This document shows, piece by piece, positions 1-5,750 of a stretch of DNA of 14,470 bases. The notes under the pieces were generated by a model. That model did no database searches. It was not told where the DNA came from and saw only the letters and a list, made by a program, of their open reading frames with translations. Made by a program: the position numbers and the translations under genes. Position 1 is the first letter of the stretch, and each line of letters starts with the position of its first letter. The DNA comes from Planctomycetota bacterium. GTDB taxonomy: Bacteria > Planctomycetota > SZUA-567. The stretch spans positions 1 to 14,470 of the forward strand of contig JAITKH010000105.1 of assembly GCA_031278535.1 (NCBI GenBank). Reading direction: 5' to 3'.

Positions 1-37
1 CCGGCCCGGACGGACGCGGAAATCATGGAATTGGGCG

Positions 38-84
38 ATATAAAAAAAATATTTAAAATATATTTGACAATATTTTTTTTATAT
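38..84. repeat. Perfect 16-base AT-rich inverted repeat, candidate operator
   Basis: ATATAAAAAAAATATT at 38-53 is the exact reverse complement of AATATTTTTTTTATAT at 69-84, with a 15-base spacer. The right arm starts on the last base of the -35 hexamer and ends at the T of the extended -10 TG, so a protein bound here would cover the promoter. The all-A/T arms stand out against the GC-rich coding DNA. A dimer-binding operator is the simplest reading. A nucleation site for an H-NS-like silencer or an A-tract bend is also possible. It is not a typical terminator, because the stem contains no G or C. Confidence 0.6.
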
Positions 85-92
85 GATATGAT
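64..92 (+). promoter_or_regulatory. Sigma-70-type promoter for the T3SS operon
   Basis: A full-consensus -35 TTGACA (64-69) lies 17 bases before TATGAT (87-92), which differs from consensus TATAAT at one position. A TG at 84-85, one base before the -10, adds an extended -10 motif. A start of transcription is expected near 98-100, giving a leader of under 20 bases that still contains the ribosome site GGAGG (104-108) for the first gene at 117. A-tracts upstream (42-49) could act as an UP element. An alternative TATGAT at 82-87 is only 12 bases from the -35 and was not chosen. No other promoter this strong was seen in the window. Confidence 0.7.
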
Positions 93-116
93 GCGAATGT
101 GTTGGAGGGATAACGT

Positions 117-362
117 ATGGAAATTGCTGAAGAGATGGCGAAGGACGGCTGGTCGCCGGCGCCGGCCGTTGAGTCGGAATCTCCGGCCCTGTTCAGGAAA
201 TTGACCGGGGAACTGGCCGACAGACGCTACGCGTTGGGACGGATCCTGGACAAAGGGGTGTCTCCCGACGAATTCAAAAAAGGGCGGGCGCTTCTCGCCG
301 CGTATGACGCTGCCTTGGCGGGTCTTGAGAAAGCGAGGGGCAAACGTACGGGCAGGCGGTGA
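117..362 (+). CDS. yscE: YscE-like needle chaperone (type III secretion)
   Basis: This 81-residue, largely helical and charged protein is the first gene after the promoter. In Yersinia and Pseudomonas, YscE/PscE pairs with the TPR protein YscG/PscG to hold the needle subunit as a monomer in the cytoplasm. The call rests on size, on two predicted helices (about residues 22-44 and 49-75) joined by a short turn near GVSPDE, and on its place directly before the needle gene and a TPR-like gene, giving the order E-F-G. Sequence similarity within this family is very weak, so the protein alone would not be recognised. The ATG at 117 is supported by GGAGG at 104-108, 8 bases upstream. No transmembrane segment or signal peptide is visible. 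Confidence 0.6.
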   Translation: MEIAEEMAKDGWSPAPAVESESPALFRKLTGELADRRYALGRILDKGVSPDEFKKGRALLAAYDAALAGLEKARGKRTGRR

Positions 363-400
363 TTTTTCGCTTTTCGGAGATCGAAACCGGAGGTAACATC

Positions 401-628
401 ATGAGCGATTTCAATATTCGAACTCAGATTATGGGTACGGGGCTGGATGGGATCGAGAAGATGGGGGGGCAGTTGACCAAGAACATCGACAACGCCGATT
501 CCATGAACCAAGTGGACATGATCAGGCTTCAACAGCAAATGACGGCGTACAACAACACCATTTCCATGATGTCTACCATGTTGAAAAGCCTCGGCGATAC
601 GGATAAGGAAGTGATTCGCGCCATGTGA
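401..628 (+). CDS. sctF: Type III secretion needle subunit SctF
   Basis: The product (75 residues) is the expected size for the needle-forming YscF/PrgI/MxiH family (about 80). These proteins fold as a helical hairpin and polymerise into the hollow extracellular needle. Visible here are an amphipathic N-terminal half (MSDFNIRTQI through about residue 29), a polar turn (DNADSMNQ) and a long Gln/Met-rich C-terminal helix ending DKEVIRAM. There is no signal peptide, as expected for export through the T3SS. The ATG at 401 was chosen because GGAGG (389-393) lies 7 bases before it; the frame also opens upstream at 359 without a good ribosome site. Odd point: the Pro-containing turn common between the two needle helices is absent. 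It sits between the two putative needle chaperone genes. Confidence 0.8.
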   Translation: MSDFNIRTQIMGTGLDGIEKMGGQLTKNIDNADSMNQVDMIRLQQQMTAYNNTISMMSTMLKSLGDTDKEVIRAM

Positions 629-714
629 TCCGCCGCGTGTTCCGTTCGGGCTCGCGCATTTTCGCCCGCCGGATTCATGAAGGGTGGGAAGGTTTGCTGA
701 AAGGCGATTGCGCT

Positions 715-1107
715 ATGACTGCATCGAGCATAGACAGGATGGCCTTGGCGAAGATAGGTTTTTTCCTTTGCCGGGAAGGGTTGGTCGCCGAGGCCGGGGA
801 TGTTTTCCGGGGACTGGCCGAGTCGGCTCCCGAACGCGACGGCCCCGCCGCCGGCATGGCGCTATGCCTAATCATCAAGGGCGATTCCGAAGGCGCGGTG
901 AAGCTTTTGGACCGGCATTTGGCGAAGGGCGACAAGTGCGCCATCCCGGGCCAATTGAATCTGTACAAGCTGCTCGCGCTGGGAATGGCTGGGCGCATCC
1001 GGGATGCCGAGAACCTGCGCGGCGAAATGGAGCGGAAGGGGTTCGCCGAGATCGCGCGGAAAGCCGACGCGATCCTCGATGAAGTGAAAAAGATCAAGAC
1101 GCCGTAA
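715..1107 (+). CDS. yscG: YscG-like needle co-chaperone with TPR-like helices
   Basis: This 130-residue all-helical protein has TPR-like pairs, for example LVAEAGDVFRGLAESAPERD and DSEGAVKLLDRHLAKGD. YscG/PscG/CdsG proteins are small three-repeat TPR proteins that bind the needle subunit together with YscE. The place after sctF matches the E-F-G order of Yersinia and Chlamydia. The ATG at 715 is preferred: it gives the family's usual length and has AAAGG (700-704) upstream. A GTG at 625 overlapping the sctF stop would add 30 residues of basic, non-TPR sequence (MIRRVFRSGSRIF...). If 715 is right, the 86 bases after sctF are untranslated. The C-terminus is lysine-rich. Confidence 0.65.
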   Translation: MTASSIDRMALAKIGFFLCREGLVAEAGDVFRGLAESAPERDGPAAGMALCLIIKGDSEGAVKLLDRHLAKGDKCAIPGQLNLYKLLALGMAGRIRDAENLRGEMERKGFAEIARKADAILDEVKKIKTP

Positions 1108-1115
1108 CCGTTGTT

Positions 1116-1241
1116 TAATGCCATTTTTCTTTCATTTTGGCCAATTTTCGTAATCCATTCATCCCCGCATGGTGAGCGTATGGTTTTCGGGTCTTGTATC
1201 ACCTCCAGTCAGGCGTTGCTGGCGATCCGTGCTGGGCGGAA
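1116..1241. repeat. Dispersed repeat, copy A
   Basis: Bases 1116-1208 align with 13030-13122 at constant offset 11914, with two compensating one-base indels. By eye about 83 of 94 alignment columns are identical (about 88%). Similarity fades over the next 30 bases. The best-kept block is GCGTATGGTTTTCGG followed, after one changed base, by TCTTGTATCACCTCCAG. The left half is AT-rich, unlike the flanking genes. Copy A begins 9 bases after the sctG-type gene's stop codon. No transposase is present, so a non-autonomous element or a genome-specific intergenic repeat is the likeliest identity. Confidence 0.75.
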
Positions 1242-1285
1242 ACGTGCCGCCAGAGCGGGGAACGAAGCGTCAACAAGGAACGTCG

Positions 1286-1303
1286 TTCCCGCGAACGCGG
1301 GAA
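1286..1303. repeat. REP-like palindrome
   Basis: TTCCCGCGAACGCGGGAA is two perfect 8-base arms around AA. With its flanks (GTCG before, TCTGG after) it closely resembles the widespread bacterial palindrome CATTCCCGCGAAAGCGGGAATC, whose chance translations read RESGNP or PANAGI-like. Such palindromes sit between genes in many genomes and can stabilise mRNA or attenuate transcription. Only one copy is in this window. Confidence 0.65.
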
Positions 1304-1349
1304 TCTGGAGGACGGTTCAAAAGAGGAACGGACTCGGGTTGCCGAATGC

Positions 1350-1379
1350 CCCCGCCGCCGCCACGCGCCGCCGGCGGGG
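1350..1379 (+). other. GC-rich stem-loop upstream of sctI
   Basis: CCCCGCCG (1350-1357) pairs perfectly with CGGCGGGG (1372-1379) across a 14-base loop. No run of T follows, so it is not a standard intrinsic terminator. It lies 33 bases before the sctI ribosome site and could act as an mRNA processing or stability element separating needle-module and basal-body expression. Chance formation in GC-rich DNA cannot be excluded. Confidence 0.35.
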
Positions 1380-1424
1380 ACGTGCCGGACGGGATCAACG
1401 GAAAATGGTATAAGGAGATATTCG

Positions 1425-1865
1425 ATGACTTCCGGAATAGGCGGCATGGATCCCGGCGCGTTGCAACGCAAGGCGCTGGAGGCGGCCGAACAGGCTGGAC
1501 GCGACGCAAGCGCCGGAGACGGGATCCCGGCGAACGCCGGAGAATCCGACGTTGCCCGTTTTCAGGCGGCGATGGATTCGCCGGCGCAGCGGGATGTTTT
1601 TCCCCCGGGGCCGGCGGCCGAAGGGATGTCCTCTTCCCGGACCCAGGGAGTGGGCGACCGCATTCTTCAGGGCGTGCGGTCCGTTAGCGAAACCGTCCAG
1701 GCCGGAAGGAAGGAAGCCGTCGGCATCATGATGAAGCAGGACGTCACCCAGGCCGACCTGCTGCGGGCGAATTTCTCCATGATCGAGTCGAGCGCCCTGG
1801 TTTCCGGCATTTCCAAAACAACTGAAAAAATCACCCAGGGCCTCAAAACCCTGCAACAGGGATAG
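1425..1865 (+). CDS. sctI: Type III secretion inner rod protein SctI
   Basis: The product is 146 residues. The YscI/PrgJ/EscI inner rod protein links the export gate to the needle inside the basal body and is itself an early T3SS substrate. The signature is in the C-terminal half: an amphipathic helix (GVGDRILQGVRSVSETVQ), then MMKQDVTQADLLRANFSMIE and the terminal SALVSGISKTTEKITQG, which follows the YscI pattern of a hydrophobic helix ending in a TQ-LxTLxxGQ-like tail (here LKTLQQG). The N-terminal 75 residues are low-complexity and longer than usual (YscI is about 115 residues). The ATG at 1425 has AAGGAG 7 bases upstream. The next gene, sctJ, starts 3 bases after its stop, matching the ysc I-J order. 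Confidence 0.85.
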   Translation: MTSGIGGMDPGALQRKALEAAEQAGRDASAGDGIPANAGESDVARFQAAMDSPAQRDVFPPGPAAEGMSSSRTQGVGDRILQGVRSVSETVQAGRKEAVGIMMKQDVTQADLLRANFSMIESSALVSGISKTTEKITQGLKTLQQG

Positions 1866-1868
1866 GGA

Positions 1869-2633
1869 ATGGCTGTGGCGGAAAGAATTGCCAGGCGGTT
1901 TGCGCTTTTCCTGTGTCTGCCGGCGCTGCTGTTCGTCTGTGGCTGCCAGGTACAATTGTTCGGCGCCCTTGGCGAGAGCGAGGCCAATCAGGTTCTCGCC
2001 GTTCTGCTGGACGCCGGACTGGCGGCGGAAAAACGCCCGGGCGAAGAGGGCGTCTTCAGCGTGTTCGTCGAGGAGACGGAATTCGCGGCCGCGATCCGGA
2101 TGCTGGACGGCAAGGGCCTGCCGACCAGGCGCTACGACGATTTCGGGAACGTTTTCGGCAAGATGGCGATGTTCTCCACCCCGCTGGAGGAAAAGGCCAG
2201 GTATCTCTATGCCATGCAGGAGGAACTGGCGCATACCGTATCCGAGATAGACGGCGTTCTCTCGGCGCGGGTGCATCTGGTGCTTCCGGAACAGGATCAG
2301 CTCGGACGAACCCTCCAGACGCCTTCCGCGGCCGTTTTCATCAAGTACGTCGACGACGATCGGCATGATTCGGTGTCGCAGCGGACGGAGATACGCCGCT
2401 TGGTGGCCGCCGGGGTTCCCAACCTCGACGAGGAAAGGATCGTGGTGAGCTTCTTTCCCGGGGCCGACGAGTCCTCCATCGCGCTTTCCCGTCCGCCGTG
2501 GAAAAAAGTCCTCGGCCTGAAGCTCGACGAAGACTCGGCGTCGCGGTTGTGGTGGATGCTTGGCGGCGTCGCCGGAGCCATGCTGCTGGAGGCGGCGCTC
2601 CTCGTCTTCCTCCTGCGCAAGGGCGGGAAATGA
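1869..2633 (+). CDS. sctJ: Inner-membrane ring lipoprotein SctJ
   Basis: This 254-residue protein is the YscJ/PrgK/MxiJ family lipoprotein that forms the inner ring of the basal body, on the periplasmic face of the inner membrane. It has an N-terminal signal with a lipobox ending FVCGC, which places the lipidated cysteine at residue 26. Two ring-building domains follow: about 27-80 (NQVLAVLLDAGLAAEK) and about 105-185 (KARYLYAMQEELAHTVSEIDGV...ARVHLVLPE, then PSAAVFIKY). These motifs are family hallmarks. The C-terminus has one transmembrane helix (about 227-249), as in YscJ. Length is normal. Its last codons overlap the start of sctK in an ATGA, suggesting translational coupling. Confidence 0.95.
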   Translation: MAVAERIARRFALFLCLPALLFVCGCQVQLFGALGESEANQVLAVLLDAGLAAEKRPGEEGVFSVFVEETEFAAAIRMLDGKGLPTRRYDDFGNVFGKMAMFSTPLEEKARYLYAMQEELAHTVSEIDGVLSARVHLVLPEQDQLGRTLQTPSAAVFIKYVDDDRHDSVSQRTEIRRLVAAGVPNLDEERIVVSFFPGADESSIALSRPPWKKVLGLKLDEDSASRLWWMLGGVAGAMLLEAALLVFLLRKGGK

Positions 2634-3292
2634 CCCCCGCCGCACTGGATTCCTTCCGCCGCTGGCGGCCGCTCCTGGACGGGCTGGCCGCCGGGGTGCA
2701 TCCCCTCCGCTGGAGCGCGGCCGGAATCGGCGCCGGCGCGGCCGCTACTTTGACGGCGAATCCGCGGGCGCGGCGCCTCCTGTCCCTGAGGCTCGATTGG
2801 ATGGGCGGAAACGCCCCCGGAAATCCGGATGCCTGGCCCGACTGGGCGGCATGGGAGGACGCGGATCCGGCGGCCTTGCTTCCAGGCGCGGAATTGGAAC
2901 GCTGCGGCTTGCGGTTCGGGGCGTCCCTGTTCCGCCGTCGCGTCGCGATGCTGGTCATGAGAAAGGATGTGGCGGCGTTCAAGGCGGCCGCCGGCACGGA
3001 CGCCTACTTTTTCGCCCTGCGGCAGGCGCTGCTGGCCAAGAAAAGCGCCGGCGCGTCCCTTGAACGGGTGGGAGAGGGCGAATTGCCCGGCATCGCCGTC
3101 CGCGCCGCCGGACTCGGCCTCGCGGCCTGGCTCGGCTTCCTGCCGGCCGGCCTGGCTTTTCGGGTGGCGCTGAAGCTGCCGCCTTCGATCGACGCCGCCG
3201 GTACCGAGGTCGCCGCCTGGCCGGAGGCGGAGCGGGCGGGCTGGCGGGAGGCTTTGGCGGAGATCGTTTCGTTGACTGTTGGGCGGGCGTGA
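2630..3292 (+). CDS. sctK: Sorting-platform adaptor SctK
   Basis: The 220-residue product matches the YscK/OrgA/MxiK family in length and place between sctJ and sctL. SctK links the SctQ pods of the cytoplasmic sorting platform to the inner-membrane ring. The most family-like segment is about residues 90-140 (ERCGLRFGASLFRRRVAMLVMRKDVAAF, then DAYFFALRQALL), the helical block with a conserved G-x-x-L-F pattern. The start ATG overlaps the sctJ stop by four bases (ATGA). An open frame runs upstream in the same phase, but it overlaps sctJ completely and is not needed. The family is poorly conserved, so position carries much of the weight. There is no membrane segment, although the C-terminal third has an Ala/Leu-rich stretch. 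Confidence 0.8.
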   Translation: MTPAALDSFRRWRPLLDGLAAGVHPLRWSAAGIGAGAAATLTANPRARRLLSLRLDWMGGNAPGNPDAWPDWAAWEDADPAALLPGAELERCGLRFGASLFRRRVAMLVMRKDVAAFKAAAGTDAYFFALRQALLAKKSAGASLERVGEGELPGIAVRAAGLGLAAWLGFLPAGLAFRVALKLPPSIDAAGTEVAAWPEAERAGWREALAEIVSLTVGRA

Positions 3293-3927
3293 CGGGGGCA
3301 TCTGCCGTGGCGATGCTGCTGATAAAGGACAGCGTGGTTCCGGAACCCGGAACGATGGTGTTGAAAGCCGGCGAATACGCGGTCATGGCCGAGGCCAACG
3401 CGGTTCTCGCCCAGGCTTCCGCCCGGGCGGGGGAGATCGTCGCCCTGGCGGAGGCGGATGCCGAGGCGGAGCGGCGCCGGGGGTACGAGGCCGGCGTCGC
3501 GGAAGGCAAGGCCGAGGTTGCCGAGCGCATGTTCGAGACCATGGCCGCGTCGGTGGAGCATTTGTCCGGAATGGAGTCGACGCTGGTGGATTTGGTCATG
3601 CGTTCGCTGCGGACCGTTTTGGGCACGTTCGATCGCGAGGAACTGGCGGTGGAGACGGTCCGCCACGCCCTGAGGCTGGTGCGGGACGAGAAGCGGGTGG
3701 TTTTGCGGGTTGCGGCCGCCGATGCGGACTGCGTGGCGAAGCGGCTCGATGAAATCGTCAGGCGCTATCCCGGCATGGGGCGGGTCGATCTCGTGCCCGA
3801 CGCTTCCCTCGGGTCCGGCGGCTGCGTCATGGAAACGGAGATCGGGGTCATCGACGCCAGCCTCGACCGCCAGTTGGCGATGATAGAGAATTCCTTTCGC
3901 AGGCAATTGGAGGAGAGGCGCGGCTGA
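3289..3927 (+). CDS. sctL: ATPase stator protein SctL
   Basis: SctL (YscL/OrgB/HrpE, related to FliH and the peripheral stalk of F/V-ATPases) binds the ATPase SctN and regulates it while connecting it to SctQ. The protein has an N-terminal beta-like segment (LLIKDSVVPEPG), a long charged Ala/Glu-rich coiled coil (about 30-80) containing RRGYEAGVAEGKAEV, the typical GYxxGxxEG motif, and a C-terminal stator domain (about 95-205). The start is uncertain. GTG 3289 overlaps the sctK stop by four bases (GTGA) and gives 212 residues. ATG 3313 gives 204 residues starting MLLIKDS, which looks more like relatives. GTG 3307 is 8 bases after GGGGG. Its stop overlaps the sctN start by one base. Confidence 0.88.
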   Translation: MTGASAVAMLLIKDSVVPEPGTMVLKAGEYAVMAEANAVLAQASARAGEIVALAEADAEAERRRGYEAGVAEGKAEVAERMFETMAASVEHLSGMESTLVDLVMRSLRTVLGTFDREELAVETVRHALRLVRDEKRVVLRVAAADADCVAKRLDEIVRRYPGMGRVDLVPDASLGSGGCVMETEIGVIDASLDRQLAMIENSFRRQLEERRG

Positions 3928-5249
3928 TGCCGATGTTCGATCAACTCTCCGAATCCATGATCCAGGGATTGGCCGAGCTGACGCCGGTCGAGGTGCGCGG
4001 CCGCGTCACCCAGGTGGTGGGGACGATCCTCAAGGCAGTCGTTCCGGGGGTGAAAATCGGCGAGCTGGTCACCTTGAAAAACCCCCATGACGAGAAATGG
4101 GAACTGAAGGCGGAATGCGTCGGCTTTGCCGGGCAGGCGGCGATCCTCACCCCGTTGGGCGAACTGTCGGGCGTGAGTTCTTCCACGGTGGTGATAAGCT
4201 CCGGCAAGGTGCACACCATTCCGGTGGGTCCCGATCTCAGGGGAAGGGTGATCGACGGCCTCGGCAATCCGATCGACGGCGGACCGCCGCTGAAACCCGA
4301 GACTCATTACCCGGTGTACGCCCCGCCGCCGAACCCCATGACCAGAAAGGTCATCGACACGCCGATGCCGATGGGGCTCCGGGTCCTGGACGGGTTGCTC
4401 ACCTGCGGCGAGGGGCAGCGGATGGGCATTTTCGCGGCGGCGGGCGGCGGCAAGTCGACGCTCCTGTCATGCCTGGTGAAGGGCGCGGCCGCCGATGTCG
4501 TAATCCTGGCGCTTATCGGCGAGCGCGGCCGCGAGGTGCGCGAATTCATCGAGCACGATCTCGGCCCGGAGGGCATGAAAAAGGCGATTCTCGTTGTCGC
4601 CACCTCCGATCGCCCGTCCATGGAGCGGTTGAAGGCAAGCTACGTGGCGACGGCCATAGCCGAATATTTCCGCGATCAGGGCGGAAAGGTGCTGCTGATG
4701 ATGGACTCGGTGACCCGCTTCGGGAGGGCCTTGAGGGAAATCGGCCTGGCTTCCGGCGAACCCCCGGCGCGGCGCGGCTTTCCGCCCTCCGTGTTCAGCA
4801 GCCTGCCGAAATTGATGGAGCGGGCGGGCAATTCCGACAAAGGCTCGATAACCGCCCTCTATACCGTGCTGGTCGAGGGCGACGACATGACCGAGCCCAT
4901 CGCCGACGAGACCCGGTCCATTCTCGACGGGCACATCATCCTGTCGCGCCAGTTGGGAGCGGCCAACCATTATCCCGCCATCGACGTTCTGGCCTCGGTC
5001 AGCCGCTGCATGGGGGCGGTGACCAACCCCGAGCACCGCGCCGCGGCCAACCGTTTCCGGCAGCTTCTCGCCAAGTACCGCGACGTCGAGCTCCTGGTGC
5101 AGATCGGCGAATACAAATCCGGCCAGGACGCGCTCGCCGACGAGGCGATAGGCAAGAGGGATCGGCTGAACGGGTTTTTGCGCCAGGGGCTGAATGAAAG
5201 AAGCACGCTGAAGGAGGCCGTCGCCGGCATGAAGTCGCTGGTGGCCTGA
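3927..5249 (+). CDS. sctN: Type III secretion ATPase SctN
   Basis: This is a clear SctN (YscN/InvC/EscN), a hexameric ATPase related to the F1 beta subunit that strips chaperones and unfolds substrates at the export gate. It has 440 residues, normal for the family. Visible: an N-terminal beta-barrel domain (to about 95) and the nucleotide-binding core. Walker A is AAGGGKST (171-178), the catalytic glutamate is in LIGERGRE (E199), Walker B is VLLMMD (ending D260) and the arginine finger is R360 in VLASVSR. DSVTRF and the family stretch GEPPARRGFPPSVFSSLP follow Walker B. The C-terminal helical chaperone-binding domain is present (about 370-440). No active-site residue is missing. ATG overlaps the sctL stop by one base. 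Confidence 0.98.
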   Translation: MPMFDQLSESMIQGLAELTPVEVRGRVTQVVGTILKAVVPGVKIGELVTLKNPHDEKWELKAECVGFAGQAAILTPLGELSGVSSSTVVISSGKVHTIPVGPDLRGRVIDGLGNPIDGGPPLKPETHYPVYAPPPNPMTRKVIDTPMPMGLRVLDGLLTCGEGQRMGIFAAAGGGKSTLLSCLVKGAAADVVILALIGERGREVREFIEHDLGPEGMKKAILVVATSDRPSMERLKASYVATAIAEYFRDQGGKVLLMMDSVTRFGRALREIGLASGEPPARRGFPPSVFSSLPKLMERAGNSDKGSITALYTVLVEGDDMTEPIADETRSILDGHIILSRQLGAANHYPAIDVLASVSRCMGAVTNPEHRAAANRFRQLLAKYRDVELLVQIGEYKSGQDALADEAIGKRDRLNGFLRQGLNERSTLKEAVAGMKSLVA

Positions 5250-5749
5250 TGGCCCGGTATCCCCTTGAGCCGCTCCTGGTCGCCAGGCGCTACCGCGAGG
5301 CGGCGGCGGCGCGCGAAACGCTGCTGGCGCGGAGGCGGGTCGAGGAGGCCCGGGAGGCCGAGGCGGCGGCGCGCGAAAAACTGCTCCGCTACCGGGAATG
5401 GCGGCCGGCGGAAGAGAACCGGCTGTTCGGGACGGTGCGGGGAAGGGCGATTCCCCGGGAAGATCTCGACCGCCATCTGGAAGACGTTCGGGCGCTTCGT
5501 CGCGCCGAGTTGAATCTGGAGGATGCCTGTCGGGAAGCCGAAAAGGCCGTTGCCGCCCGCATGGGCGAGTTGGATGAGGCGAAGCGGCGACAGGCGGACG
5601 CGGTTCGGGATTTGCGGAAAATGGACGCCCATCGCGACATCTGGCGAAAGGAGGAGGCCCGGAGGCTCGAACTGGCCGAGGAGGCGGAATTGGAGGATTT
5701 CAGCGGCGCCCGCTCCGACATGGCCGGAGACGATGGGGAGGACTATTGA
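5249..5749 (+). CDS. sctO: ATPase central stalk protein SctO
   Basis: This 166-residue protein is predicted to be almost entirely a helical hairpin coiled coil (about 5-60 and 75-145), rich in Arg, Glu and Ala. The SctO family (YscO/InvI, analogous to FliJ and F1 gamma) inserts into the ATPase hexamer and touches the export gate component SctV. The opening ARYPLEPLLVARRYRE is a strong YscO-like signature (YPLxxLLxxRRxRE). It begins on an ATG overlapping the sctN stop by one base, as in other T3SS operons. The acidic C-terminal tail (AGDDGEDY) is probably disordered. There is no alternative identity of similar merit. Confidence 0.88.
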   Translation: MARYPLEPLLVARRYREAAAARETLLARRRVEEAREAEAAAREKLLRYREWRPAEENRLFGTVRGRAIPREDLDRHLEDVRALRRAELNLEDACREAEKAVAARMGELDEAKRRQADAVRDLRKMDAHRDIWRKEEARRLELAEEAELEDFSGARSDMAGDDGEDY

Positions 5750-5750
5750 C

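Larger units (their letters stand above)
1108..1424 (+). other. 317-base gap between the needle module and sctI
   Basis: No convincing gene lies here. In order it holds copy A of a dispersed repeat (about 1116-1241, with an AT-rich first half), a REP-like palindrome (1286-1303), a GC-rich hairpin (1350-1379) and the ribosome site AAGGAG (1412-1417) of sctI. Open frames continue through it in the sctI frame back to 1194, but they are low in coding character and cross the repeats. No promoter comparable to the one at 64-92 and no U-tailed terminator was found, so read-through from the first promoter is likely. Confidence 0.6.

Noticed and set aside
1..37. Possible tail of an upstream gene
   Set aside because: One frame closes at a TAA near base 41-43, but about 13 codons are too few to support any call.
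38..84. Reading the AT-rich inverted repeat as a terminator of an upstream gene
   Set aside because: The stem has no G or C, and it overlaps a strong forward promoter; an operator or bent DNA fits better.
640..672. Possible hairpin after sctF (CGGGC with GCCCG)
   Set aside because: The stem is only 5 bases with a 12-base loop and no U tract, so chance formation in GC-rich DNA is likely.
625..714. Earlier GTG start for the yscG-like gene overlapping the sctF stop
   Set aside because: It would add a basic, non-TPR stretch and exceed family length; a better start with a ribosome site is at 715. It is not fully excluded.
1194..1424. Longer sctI from an upstream start
   Set aside because: The extension crosses the dispersed repeat, the REP-like palindrome and the GC hairpin; the start at 1425 has a clear AAGGAG.
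1395..2645. A 416-codon open frame on the minus strand opposite sctI and sctJ
   Set aside because: It is the antisense shadow of two clear T3SS genes in GC-rich DNA, with Arg/Gly/Gln-rich composition and no recognisable domain.
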